A stretch of DNA of 17,885 bases from Candidatus Gastranaerophilales bacterium. Lineage in GTDB: Bacteria; Cyanobacteriota; Vampirovibrionia; Gastranaerophilales; Gastranaerophilaceae. The notes beneath the pieces were generated by a model that was not told the origin of the DNA, searched no databases, and worked only from the letters and a program-made list of their open reading frames with translations. The translations under genes were made by a program, and so were the position numbers. Position 1 is the stretch's first letter. Every line of letters starts with the position of its first letter. The stretch spans positions 61,352 through 79,236 of the forward strand of contig QAMI01000049.1 in the NCBI GenBank assembly GCA_003150395.1, in the 5' to 3' direction. Shown piece by piece: positions 7,933-14,825 of the stretch.

Positions 7933-7942
7933 TAAGTTTATA

Positions 7943-7971
7943 TTGCAAAACAAAGAAAAATATTATACAAT
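7943..7971 (+). promoter_or_regulatory. Promoter of the prepilin-like gene
   Basis: TTGCAA (7943-7948) and TACAAT (7966-7971) are 17 nt apart, starting 11 nt after the preceding stop codon. The transcript would have a leader of about 45 nt. AGGAG at 8014-8018 sits 6 nt before the ATG at 8025, so the untranslatable-looking 5' end carries normal expression signals. Confidence 0.5.
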
Positions 7972-8024
7972 AGTTTATAATAAATTTTAAATTAACATAT
8001 CTATATAAATATTAGGAGCTAGAA

Positions 8025-8760
8025 ATGTTGAAAAGTAGATTATTATTGAATTTCCGGGGGGGGGGGGTACCCGCAAAATAAGCTCCTGCAAGGTTTTACA
8101 TTATCTGAAATTCTTATAACCCTTGGCATTATCGGAATTGTTGCTGCAATGACTTTCCCAGTGCTGATGTCAGGGTATCAAAAAGCAGTCTTAAAACCGC
8201 AGATAAAAAAGTTTTATTCAGAATTGTCAAATGCATATAATGCTGTAAACTATGATAACGGTGTTCCTTTTCAATGTTATCAAGTAAAACCGGGTAATTC
8301 TTCTACTGTTATATCTGGGATAAGAAAAGATGAATGTAAGGTATTCTGGAATAATGTATTGGATAAACTGAAAATCTTATATACATGCGAAGGTGCAGAT
8401 TGTTTTCCTGAATACAAGACAGATGCACAGGTTGTAGCAGAAGGAGGCGGAAAAGGAAATCACGGATGTCCGGATGTTTATGGGCTTTTCTTTAATGCAC
8501 GTACGAGAATGTATACACTTGCTAATGGAAGCGTTCTTTACAATATCTCTTCGATTGAATTCGCTTTTGATGTAAATGGAGTTAAAGGTCCTAACAAGTG
8601 GGGTTATGATCTTTTTTATGCAAGAAACCTTTTTTATAATGAACAAATTTTAGTTACGGATGCTGTTTGTGCAGGATTGTGGGAAAAAGGCGGAATGCGC
8701 TTAAAGGATTATCTCTTGGACAGGAAAGTTGTGGATAAAAAAGCAGACATATGGTGGTGA
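8025..8760 (+). pseudogene. Type IV prepilin-like gene put out of frame by a 12-G run (phase-variable or broken)
   Basis: A good start (AGGAG, 6 nt, ATG at 8025) opens an 18-codon frame that ends at TAA 8079-8081. One base off, the frame encodes a class III signal: Gln, then GFTLSEILITLGIIG and VAAMTFPVL, with Glu5 after the Gly-Phe prepilin peptidase site and a hydrophobic N-terminal helix. It then runs to the stop at 8758-8760. The switch lies in 12 consecutive G at 8056-8067. With 11 (or 8, or 14) G the two parts join into one 244-residue prepilin with a 23-residue leader ending LLQ before GFT. No usable start exists in the pilin frame: a TGA lies at 8047-8049, and the ATG at 8149 lies inside the hydrophobic helix. 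The mature part carries several Cys residues and an aromatic end (WW). Pilin-like proteins assemble into type IV pili or type II pseudopili. It could be phase-off, rescued by slippage, or a base-calling error. Confidence 0.8.
8056..8067 (+). repeat. Poly-G tract of 12 bases in the prepilin leader
   Basis: Twelve G in a row in a strongly AT-rich region, about 31 nt after the start codon. It encodes the Gly run of the leader. Length changes of one base decide whether the downstream pilin frame is read. Confidence 0.95.
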
Positions 8761-8782
8761 ATATGACGCTGCAAGATTTAAA

Positions 8783-9586
8783 TCAATACTCAACCTGCAT
8801 GAAGGATTTCAAACTTCTTCCGGCTCCGTCGCCTTTTTTTGAAATTACTTCAATTTCATCTTTGTAATTCATTGATGTTGAACTTCCGCCATCAAAAGCC
8901 ATTGCTCTTTCAAACCCGAGTTTTTTGCAATATTCTTGAACTTCATACAAATCCATCGGATGTTCGTCAGTAATTATTAAAATGTGTGCTTCGCCATCCT
9001 TAAGTCCAATAATTGTACGCGCGGTTTTGTGAAGAACAGAACAGGATTCTCTAACTATTTCACCGTCTTTTTTGACAACAAAAAACTCTTCTTCAAGTCT
9101 TAATTCCGGCAAAATCAGCGGCCCGCCTTGTGCTGAAGTTTTTATTGAGCAGCTAAAATCTACCGCGGTGTTGTGCGGAACAATTTCATATCTATATTTG
9201 TTATCATCATAGCATTCCAAAACTCTAAACTCTGTGCGGTTGAAGATTTTGTCCAGATTTTTCCTTAAAATGGGGTTTTTAAGAAGGCTTTCATTAAACC
9301 GGGGGTCTTCTGAAGTCATACTGTCTGTTACAATATATGAAATAGATTTTCCATTTTCCGGGTCAAAGTATCCGGCGTTGACTGTAAGCTTAGCCTTAGC
9401 TCTTTGATGAACTTCGCGGTTTGTTATCAACCCTTCGCTTGAAATAAATTTAATCTTCTTCTTTATTTTTTCGCCATGCAGGATTATGTGATAAATTCCG
9501 TCGTCATGCAAGATTTCAATGGGTTCTGCTGCTATGGAGCAGTTACCGATAATCAAAAACAAAAGCAAAAGAATAAATTTTTTCAT
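8783..9586 (-). CDS. Phosphodiester glycosidase family (NAGPA-like) exported protein
   Basis: The 267-residue protein has a Sec signal peptide (MKKFILLLLFLIIGN; cleavage likely after Ala20). The Cys16 context does not make a good lipobox. The NAGPA fold is marked by VNAGYFD (69-75), AQGGPLIL (152-159), ARTIIGLKDG (189-198), FDGGSSTSM (231-239) and GAGRSL (254-259). Family members remove or process phosphodiester-linked sugars, and bacterial members are linked to cell-surface polysaccharides. It would act in the periplasm. It starts 2 nt after the stop of the LptF/LptG permease gene, so it is the last gene of the LPS export operon and may modify a surface glycan. It ends 22 nt from the convergent prepilin-like gene. 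The family is clear; the substrate is unknown. Confidence 0.88.
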   Translation of the reverse strand: MKKFILLLLFLIIGNCSIAAEPIEILHDDGIYHIILHGEKIKKKIKFISSEGLITNREVHQRAKAKLTVNAGYFDPENGKSISYIVTDSMTSEDPRFNESLLKNPILRKNLDKIFNRTEFRVLECYDDNKYRYEIVPHNTAVDFSCSIKTSAQGGPLILPELRLEEEFFVVKKDGEIVRESCSVLHKTARTIIGLKDGEAHILIITDEHPMDLYEVQEYCKKLGFERAMAFDGGSSTSMNYKDEIEVISKKGDGAGRSLKSFMQVEY

Positions 9587-9588
9587 AT

Positions 9589-10701
9589 TTATAAATCCTT
9601 AGACTTGTAAAATCCTACAATTCCTGCAAAGAAGGCCAATGGCGGGAATAATGCCGTAATCAACGGGTGCAGAATCCCTTTTTCCGCAAGCAGGTCGAAA
9701 AACGGAAGAGTAATATAATACAAAAATATACATCCGATTGCTATAGTAAAGCCGACTAATCTTTGTTCGCGCGGCTTGCTGAAACCTAGCAGCGTTCCCA
9801 TAATCGCAAGTAATACACACACAAACGGATGGAAAAATCTTTGCAAATACTTGTTTAGCATAAACCTGTATTCTTCTGTGAGGTTTTCGCTTTTAAGAAG
9901 TGCTATGTAATTTTTCAAATCATGGTTTGTAATGTCTCTGTCGCGTTTAATACTGTAAGTCATCAAAGTGTAAGCGTTTTTTGCATCCTGACCTTCCAAA
10001 ACAATCATGTTGTCAAGTTTTTTGATATCTTCAAAAATTCCGTCAGAATTTATTTCGTATTTTGTAATATCATCCAAAAGCCATTTGTCTTTTAGACAGT
10101 TTCCGTGTGTTGCAACGTAGATTTCGGACAGTTGATGAACGTCATTGTACTGTTTTTTTGAAAAATCCAGAACGATTACGTTAGACATTTCATCCATTGA
10201 AAACCTTGATACAACAATGGCTTTTGTCGGATGTCCGTTTCTGTCTTTCTGCGTGTAAATATATTGTGTTGTCGGTCTGATTCCTTTGATTGCGTCAAGC
10301 TTGCTGCAAGAATAAGGGATAAGCTTATCATAAGTTACAAAACAGATTCCGGTAACTATCAAACTCAAAACAAATACCGGCGCAAGTATTCTGAAAAAAG
10401 ACATTCCGACAGCTCGAAAAATCGTAAGTTCACTGTCTTTGCTAAGTTTATCAAAGGTAAAAAGTGTTCCTAAAAGCAATCCTACAGGAAAAGCTTTTCC
10501 TAAAATTTTCGGCAGCTCATACAATAGTACAAGAACAGCGGTTTTTGCGGTATAAACACCTTCCAAAGTGCGTTTAATAGTGTTGAGAAGCATTTCCGGT
10601 GCAATCCAAACAACCGTGAACAGCAAGATTGCAACAAATGTCGCAAAAAACACCTGCGAAAAGATATATCTGTCATAAATTGTAATCCGCGGAAATTTCA
10701 T
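9589..10701 (-). CDS. LptF/LptG family LPS export permease
   Basis: The 370-residue protein has the YjgP/YjgQ layout: three N-terminal membrane helices (about 15-34, 55-82 and 102-124), a periplasmic beta-rich domain of some 150 residues, and three C-terminal helices starting at FFHPFVCVLLAIMG. The N-terminal ITIYDRYIFSQVF and the helix-2 segment PVGLLLGTLFTFDKLSKDSE are typical of this family. LptF and LptG form the inner-membrane part of the LptB2FG transporter that extracts lipopolysaccharide and pushes it to the LptC/LptA bridge. Its ATG overlaps the lptB stop by one base (TAATG), so translation is coupled. Only one permease gene is present; a second partner elsewhere, or a homodimer, must be assumed. 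I cannot tell LptF from LptG, so no symbol is given. Confidence 0.9.
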   Translation of the reverse strand: MKFPRITIYDRYIFSQVFFATFVAILLFTVVWIAPEMLLNTIKRTLEGVYTAKTAVLVLLYELPKILGKAFPVGLLLGTLFTFDKLSKDSELTIFRAVGMSFFRILAPVFVLSLIVTGICFVTYDKLIPYSCSKLDAIKGIRPTTQYIYTQKDRNGHPTKAIVVSRFSMDEMSNVIVLDFSKKQYNDVHQLSEIYVATHGNCLKDKWLLDDITKYEINSDGIFEDIKKLDNMIVLEGQDAKNAYTLMTYSIKRDRDITNHDLKNYIALLKSENLTEEYRFMLNKYLQRFFHPFVCVLLAIMGTLLGFSKPREQRLVGFTIAIGCIFLYYITLPFFDLLAEKGILHPLITALFPPLAFFAGIVGFYKSKDL

Positions 10702-11426
10702 TATAAAGCGAAATCCTTTCCAAGATAAAATTCTTTTGCTACAGGGTCAACTGCAACATCCTGACTTCTTCCCTGAATTTTAATTTTACCGTCGAAAATT
10801 ACATAAGCACGGTCTGTTATAGAAAGCGTTGCTTTTGGATTGTGGTCTGTGATAAGAACTCCCAAACCTTTATCCTGAGAAATCTTTCTTATGTTGTCTT
10901 TAATTTCACCGATTGCAATAGGGTCAATACCCGCAAAAGGTTCATCCAAAAGCATGAAATCAGGACTTGCTGCGAGAGCTCTTGCAATTTCAACACGTCT
11001 TCTTTCTCCTCCGGAAAGCGAAACAGCTGAATATTTTCTAAGTTTTAAAACCCCGAATTCTGTTAATAATTCTTCAAGTTTTCTTTTCTTTTCGTCAACA
11101 GTAAGCTTTTCATTCATTTCAAGAACAAGTTTAATATTATCTTCGACTGTTAATTTTCTGAAAATGGAGGCTTCTTGCGGAAGATAACCGATACCTGCTT
11201 TTGCGCGGATGTTCATCGGCCAGGTTGAAATGTCCTTGCCATCCAGAAGGATTTGTCCGCTGTTCGGTTTTACAAGTCCGACTACCATATAGAAGGTTGT
11301 GGTTTTTCCGGCTCCGTTAGGCCCCAAAAGACAAACTACTTCGCCCTTATTCATATTAAATGAAATATCATTTACAACGCTTCTGTCGCCATATATTTTA
11401 ACTAAATTTTTTGCTGTAATCTCCAT
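10701..11426 (-). CDS. lptB: LPS export ABC transporter ATP-binding protein LptB
   Basis: The 241-residue ATPase is complete. The Walker A GPNGAGKTT is at 35-43, the Q-loop Gln at 84 in YLPQEASIFRKLTV (strongly LptB-like), the signature LSGGERRR at 137-144, the Walker B MLLDEPFAGIDP at 158-169 with Glu162, and the switch His195 in TDHN. The C-terminal ending DPVAKEFYLGKDF also fits LptB. It powers the LptB2FG transporter at the inner face of the membrane. GGGGAAG lies shortly before the ATG at 11426. It leads a three-gene operon with the permease and the NAGPA-like protein. Two candidate promoters lie upstream. The presence of LptB with the permease shows an outer membrane with LPS-type lipid. 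An lptA/lptC gene is not in the window. Confidence 0.95.
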   Translation of the reverse strand: MEITAKNLVKIYGDRSVVNDISFNMNKGEVVCLLGPNGAGKTTTFYMVVGLVKPNSGQILLDGKDISTWPMNIRAKAGIGYLPQEASIFRKLTVEDNIKLVLEMNEKLTVDEKKRKLEELLTEFGVLKLRKYSAVSLSGGERRRVEIARALAASPDFMLLDEPFAGIDPIAIGEIKDNIRKISQDKGLGVLITDHNPKATLSITDRAYVIFDGKIKIQGRSQDVAVDPVAKEFYLGKDFAL

Positions 11427-11452
11427 TATACTTCCCCATTTTTAATAACAAT

Positions 11453-11481
11453 ATTTTACTTGAAAGTTTTTTGCAATGCAA
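11453..11481 (-). promoter_or_regulatory. Proximal lptB promoter
   Basis: On the minus strand TTGCAT (11481-11476) and TAAAAT (11458-11453) are 17 nt apart. Transcription would start about 20 nt before the lptB ATG, leaving room for the GGGGAAG ribosome site. Confidence 0.5.
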
Positions 11482-11482
11482 T

Positions 11483-11511
11483 TTTATATTAAGCTTTGAA
11501 ACGAAATGCAA
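11483..11511 (-). promoter_or_regulatory. Distal lptB promoter
   Basis: On the minus strand TTGCAT (11511-11506) and TATAAA (11488-11483) are 17 nt apart, 30 bp upstream of the proximal promoter and with an identical -35 box. Tandem promoters would allow two controls on LPS export. Confidence 0.5.
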
Positions 11512-11531
11512 GTATATTACAGAGGCTTGGG

Positions 11532-11546
11532 ATATCTTTAAGATAT
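11532..11546. repeat. 15-nt palindrome, possible operator
   Basis: ATATCTT-T-AAGATAT is a perfect 7-bp inverted repeat around one base. It lies upstream of the tandem lptB promoters and just before a TATAAT at 11555-11560 on the plus strand. It is AT-rich, so chance is possible. Confidence 0.3.
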
Positions 11547-11579
11547 GTTAATTATATAATAAGTATATGTTATTTATTT

Positions 11580-11608
11580 TTGCAAACCGGGTATACCATG
11601 ATTATAAA
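11580..11608 (+). promoter_or_regulatory. Plus-strand promoter in the lptB-rsgA gap (small RNA promoter)
   Basis: TTGCAA (11580-11585) and TATAAA (11603-11608) are 17 nt apart. No reading frame of note starts before the terminator at 11664, so the product would be a short non-coding transcript beginning near 11612-11616. Confidence 0.5.
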
Positions 11609-11611
11609 ACC

Positions 11612-11690
11612 ATTTTCTTTTTCTTTATTTTCTCCTACACACTAACCTTTTACAATGAGATAAAGCCGCGAAAGCGGCTATTATTTTGTC
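11612..11690 (+). ncRNA. Candidate small RNA of about 75 nt with a CU-rich anti-Shine-Dalgarno stretch
   Basis: A promoter with ideal spacing (11580-11608) is followed by a pyrimidine-rich 5' part, the segment CTCCTACACAC at 11632-11642, and an intrinsic terminator hairpin at 11664-11679. The central segment is complementary to AGGAG-type ribosome sites. It resembles the ACUCCUCACAC core of the cyanobacterial sRNA Yfr1, differing by one inserted A in the part that aligns. Yfr1 has an extra 5' stem-loop, which I do not see here. Alternatives are a leader that attenuates rsgA, or a chance arrangement. No known RNA family is claimed. Confidence 0.45.
11664..11690 (+). terminator. Intrinsic terminator
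   Basis: AGCCGC (11664-11669), a GAAA tetraloop and GCGGCT (11674-11679) form a perfect 6-bp GC-rich stem, followed by TATTATTTTGT. The U-tract is interrupted, so efficiency is uncertain. It ends nothing that codes on the plus strand, which is why a small RNA is proposed. Confidence 0.6.
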
Positions 11691-11723
11691 ATTTTGGATA
11701 TGCTGCATGGTTTTAGTTTTTCG

Positions 11724-11738
11724 TGATAAAATTTCATT
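11724..11738 (+). promoter_or_regulatory. Extended -10 promoter placing rsgA transcription start at its ATG
   Basis: TG-A-TAAAAT (11724-11732) matches an extended -10 box and ends 6 nt before the ATG at 11739. No convincing -35 box or Shine-Dalgarno is present, so the rsgA mRNA is probably leaderless. Confidence 0.4.
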
Positions 11739-12737
11739 ATGGCGGAAGGTCAAATTTATAAAATTCATTCGGATTTTTACTACATCGACAACGGTGTTGA
11801 AACTTTTGAATGCAAAGTCCGTGAGGTTTTAAAAAAACGCAAAGAAAAAATTCTTGTAGGCGATTTTGTTGAATTCAACGACGGCTACATTGAAGAAATT
11901 ATTCCCCGAAAAAATTTCATAAGCCGTCCGGCCGTTGCTAATCTTGACCAAATTATAATTGTTTCAGCGCTGAAAGAACCGGATTTAAGTTTTCAGCAGT
12001 TAAACCGTTATATTGCGCTTGCAAAGTATTACAAAATCCCGCCGGTCTTATGTTTTAATAAAAACGATTTGAAGTTTGATAAAATTCTTAAAACCAGAAT
12101 TCATGATATCTATGAACCTTTGGGATATAAAATAGTTTACACATCTGCCACAGAACACAGCGGAATAAAAGCGTTTGAAAAGCTTTTGCAGGCTAAAACC
12201 AGTGTGCTTTGCGGAAATTCAGGCGTCGGTAAGTCAAGTCTTATTAACGCAATCAATCCAAACCTTAATCTGCGTACAAAAGAGGTAAGCGAGAAAACAC
12301 AACGCGGCACACATACAACGCGCCATTGCGAAATAATCAAAATAAATGAAACTTCAAGAATTGTCGATACTCCGGGATTTAGTAATATTAAATTTGATTT
12401 TATACTACCGGCCGATGTCGACTTGCTTTTTGATGAAATCGCTCAATTTCGTGACGGCTGTAAATACGCGGATTGTCTGCATTTCCATGAAGACGGCTGC
12501 AATGTTCTTGCTCATCTTTCGCAAATTGACGAAACGCGGTATGACAGTTATCTTGCGTTCGTTGAGGAGGCCAAAGAATTTAAGGAACGCATAAAATACG
12601 AAGGCCGCAAAACAGAAAATTCAAAGAAAATCATAAACAACCGAACTATTGCAAAAATCAGCGGCAAAAAGCGCGAAAGCGCACGAAATACATTAAAACA
12701 AAAAATTATCAGGGAAATTGAAAATGAAGATGAATGA
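11739..12737 (+). CDS. rsgA: Ribosome small subunit-dependent GTPase A (RsgA/YjeQ)
   Basis: RsgA is a circularly permuted GTPase that assists late 30S subunit maturation and the release of assembly factors. In 332 residues the parts are in the expected order. An N-terminal OB fold (about 1-65) comes first. Then come G4 NKND (107-110), the P-loop GNSGVGKSS (159-167), the switch I segment RGTHTTRH (189-196), and G3 DTPGF (210-214). The zinc site uses Cys241, Cys246, His248 and Cys254. A Lys/Arg-rich tail of about 40 residues follows (290-330), longer than in many homologues and suited to rRNA contact. The start lacks an SD and sits 6 nt after an extended -10 box. The end overlaps the prenyl synthase start by 14 nt, so the two are co-translated although their functions differ. 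Confidence 0.94.
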   Translation: MAEGQIYKIHSDFYYIDNGVETFECKVREVLKKRKEKILVGDFVEFNDGYIEEIIPRKNFISRPAVANLDQIIIVSALKEPDLSFQQLNRYIALAKYYKIPPVLCFNKNDLKFDKILKTRIHDIYEPLGYKIVYTSATEHSGIKAFEKLLQAKTSVLCGNSGVGKSSLINAINPNLNLRTKEVSEKTQRGTHTTRHCEIIKINETSRIVDTPGFSNIKFDFILPADVDLLFDEIAQFRDGCKYADCLHFHEDGCNVLAHLSQIDETRYDSYLAFVEEAKEFKERIKYEGRKTENSKKIINNRTIAKISGKKRESARNTLKQKIIREIENEDE

Positions 12738-13647
12738 ATTAATTGAACTTATCGAAAAAAAACTTGATGAATATATGGAAATAACTTATCCGCATAAGAT
12801 ATTTAAATCTATGAAATATACGGTTCTATTGCCAGGAAAAAGGCTAAGACCGGTAATGTGCATTGAGAGCGCGCGGCTTTTTGGTGCAGGAGTAGAAGAG
12901 GCAATGCCAACAGCCTGTGCAATTGAAATGCTCCATTCACAAACTTTAATTCATGATGACCTTCCTTGTATGGATAATGACGATTATAGACGCGGAAAAC
13001 TTACTAATCATAAGGTTTTTGGAGAAGCAATGGCGGTTTTGGCAGGAGATGCTTTGTTAACTTTTGCACCGCAAACGATTTTGAAAAATTCAAAAAATCT
13101 TGGCTCTGAAAAGCTGATACAAATTATGGAAGAATATTTTCAGGCCGCAGGCGCGTACGGTGTGATTGCCGGTCAGGTTATGGATATTGAAAGCGAAATG
13201 CTGAACGAGCCTTCGACATACGGCGAAATTGTTACTGAAAGCAGTGAAACTAATGACGAAGATTTCGAATTCAAATCAGAATTGCTGAAATATATCCAAA
13301 TTCATAAAACCTCTGACCTGTTTAAGCTTGCGCTCAGAACCGGTGCAATAATCGGCGGCGCTGATGCAAAATCTCTTGCAGCACTTACTGCATTTGGTGA
13401 AAAGCTAGGAATTGCATTTCAAATTGCGGATGACATTTTGGACGAAACCTCGACGTTTGAAGAGATGGGAAAAACTCTTGGCAAGGACAAAGCTTCCGGA
13501 AAGTTAACATACGTGTCGCTTTACGGGCTTGAAAGGTCAAAAGCCGATTTGGCAAATCTCATTGATGAATGTTTTGGTATTTTAGAGGATAATAATTTTA
13601 AGTCGGAAATTTTCAGTGAAATTTTAAACAAGATTAGACATTGCTAA
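12724..13647 (+). CDS. ispA: Trans-isoprenyl diphosphate synthase (farnesyl/geranylgeranyl type)
   Basis: The enzyme condenses isopentenyl diphosphate with allylic primers to feed quinones, carotenoids or lipid carriers. The first Asp-rich motif DDLPCMD (78-84) and the second DDILDETS (236-243) are intact; GKRLRP (38-43) and RRGK..NHK follow family rules. The MDNDDYRRGK and GDALLTF segments resemble cyanobacterial geranylgeranyl synthases. Gln at the fifth position before the first Asp motif, rather than an aromatic residue, favours a C20 over a C15 product. About 20 extra acidic residues sit at 160-185 between the two motifs. The ATG at 12724 is preferred because AGGGA lies 8 nt upstream; a TTG at 12718 would be only 2 nt away. 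It overlaps rsgA by 14 nt. The class is certain, the chain length is not. Confidence 0.9.
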   Translation: MKMNELIELIEKKLDEYMEITYPHKIFKSMKYTVLLPGKRLRPVMCIESARLFGAGVEEAMPTACAIEMLHSQTLIHDDLPCMDNDDYRRGKLTNHKVFGEAMAVLAGDALLTFAPQTILKNSKNLGSEKLIQIMEEYFQAAGAYGVIAGQVMDIESEMLNEPSTYGEIVTESSETNDEDFEFKSELLKYIQIHKTSDLFKLALRTGAIIGGADAKSLAALTAFGEKLGIAFQIADDILDETSTFEEMGKTLGKDKASGKLTYVSLYGLERSKADLANLIDECFGILEDNNFKSEIFSEILNKIRHC

Positions 13648-13682
13648 AATAAAAACAAACCCGATTGTTGTCAGCTGGTTTA

Positions 13683-14825
13683 TCACTTAAAATCCTTTAC
13701 GAATTCCGCAATATCGCATGCATCAATTGTTCCGACTATGATTTCAAAATCCAGATTTGCCGCGTTAATTTCGGATTGAATTTCTTTTTGCATGTGCGCC
13801 AAAAGCCCCGGAATAATTATTTTGCGGTTTTTGACTTTTGATGCCAAATCGTATTTTATTAAAGTTTGAACGACCATTTTTGCGGTGAATTTTTCTGCCG
13901 ACCATGCAGTCAAAACGCTCATTCCGTCTGCTGGTGTGACAATTAAATATGACGGACGCTTGAGGTTTTCAAGTTCATTCGCCACCGCAAAAAACGTCAG
14001 CGCAAAATTCGTGGTCATAAAAATCAGAGAATTTTCGTCAACTTCGTTAAATTCGTAAATTTTCGGCTCTACTTTTAATGGCTTTTGCGGGTCGGTGAAA
14101 ATGTTTTCGCGTAATGTTATGAGTGTTGTGAAAAGTGCTTCGTCAAAATTTTCAAATATCAGTGCATTCGCATATTTGCAAATGTAAAATGAAGCACGCG
14201 CACAAAGTTCGTTAAAATTTACATCAGAAGTGCCGGTGCCTTGTGCGAAATGGACACAAACAGGATTGGAAAAATTTTCATCCTTTTCCTTAATTGCTTT
14301 TTCTCGGATAAATTTCAATTTCTGTGCAGTTTTTGAAAATATTTCATCAGAAATTATTTTTATCGGAAGGTTTTCAAATTCTTCTAGCGAAATTGTGTTT
14401 TGATAAGTTTTTCCGCCGGAATTTTTCAAAATAATCAAATCAACTTTTCGCGGATTGTTTAAAATACTTATTTCAAAATCTTTGACGCGTTTAAGTTTTT
14501 CTCCGAAATCTACCGCATTACAGTCCAGCAAAACACAAAGTGCAGTCGGATTTAAAAAAGTTTTTTCATGTCTGAAAAGAACATTTTCCCCGCCGATTTT
14601 CACCCCTTGGATGTCGATTGTTTTTTGGGCCGCTTTTCTGGATTTTTCAAAAATATCTTTTAATTCTGATGGGATTTGAGGGCATGCTTCAATTGGCGCG
14701 TTTCCTTTTGCAAGTTTGAGTGCAAAAGCCATGCAAGTCGGGCAGCCGCATTTTTTACAGTTTGAATTTTCGGCTTTTTTAGCCGCCGGGAGATATTTAA
14801 AAATCTGCATTCCTGAAAGTTCCAT
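13683..14825 (-). CDS. acsC: Corrinoid iron-sulfur protein large subunit (acetyl-CoA synthase complex gamma), short form
   Basis: The 380-residue protein matches AcsC/CdhE. The N-terminal 4Fe-4S domain has LSGMQIFKYLP, then Cys23, Cys26, Cys31 and Cys48, plus an extra Cys28. The C-terminal cobalamin domain (about 265-380) keeps TTNFALTFFAVANELE, PADGMSVLTAWSAEKF and IIIPGLLAHMQ, with VGTIDACDIAEF near the end. In acetogens this subunit carries methyl groups on cobalamin from methyl-tetrahydrofolate to acetyl-CoA synthase. The middle TIM barrel is about 60 residues shorter than in acetogen homologues of roughly 445 residues. Its ATG overlaps the acsD stop by one base (TAATG). No acetyl-CoA synthase, CO dehydrogenase or methyltransferase gene is in the window, so a role in another methyl transfer (for example to methionine) is possible. 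Confidence 0.88.
   Translation of the reverse strand: MELSGMQIFKYLPAAKKAENSNCKKCGCPTCMAFALKLAKGNAPIEACPQIPSELKDIFEKSRKAAQKTIDIQGVKIGGENVLFRHEKTFLNPTALCVLLDCNAVDFGEKLKRVKDFEISILNNPRKVDLIILKNSGGKTYQNTISLEEFENLPIKIISDEIFSKTAQKLKFIREKAIKEKDENFSNPVCVHFAQGTGTSDVNFNELCARASFYICKYANALIFENFDEALFTTLITLRENIFTDPQKPLKVEPKIYEFNEVDENSLIFMTTNFALTFFAVANELENLKRPSYLIVTPADGMSVLTAWSAEKFTAKMVVQTLIKYDLASKVKNRKIIIPGLLAHMQKEIQSEINAANLDFEIIVGTIDACDIAEFVKDFK

Noticed and set aside
8149..8760. Start of the prepilin-like gene at the ATG at 8149
   Set aside because: This ATG lies inside the hydrophobic helix after the peptidase site; the coding signal extends upstream through GFTLSE to the G tract, and no ribosome site precedes 8149.
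11551..11560. Plus-strand promoter around TATAAT at 11555-11560
   Set aside because: The only TTG-type -35 candidate (11527-11532) is 22 nt away, and the promoter at 11580-11608 is far better placed for the terminator.
12718..12726. TTG at 12718 as start of the prenyl synthase
   Set aside because: AGGGA at 12711-12715 would be 2 nt from it, against 8 nt for the ATG at 12724.
13652..13680. Terminator hairpin between the prenyl synthase and acsC genes
   Set aside because: Only AAACC and GGTTT pair over a 15-nt loop, with no GC-rich stem and no U-tract.
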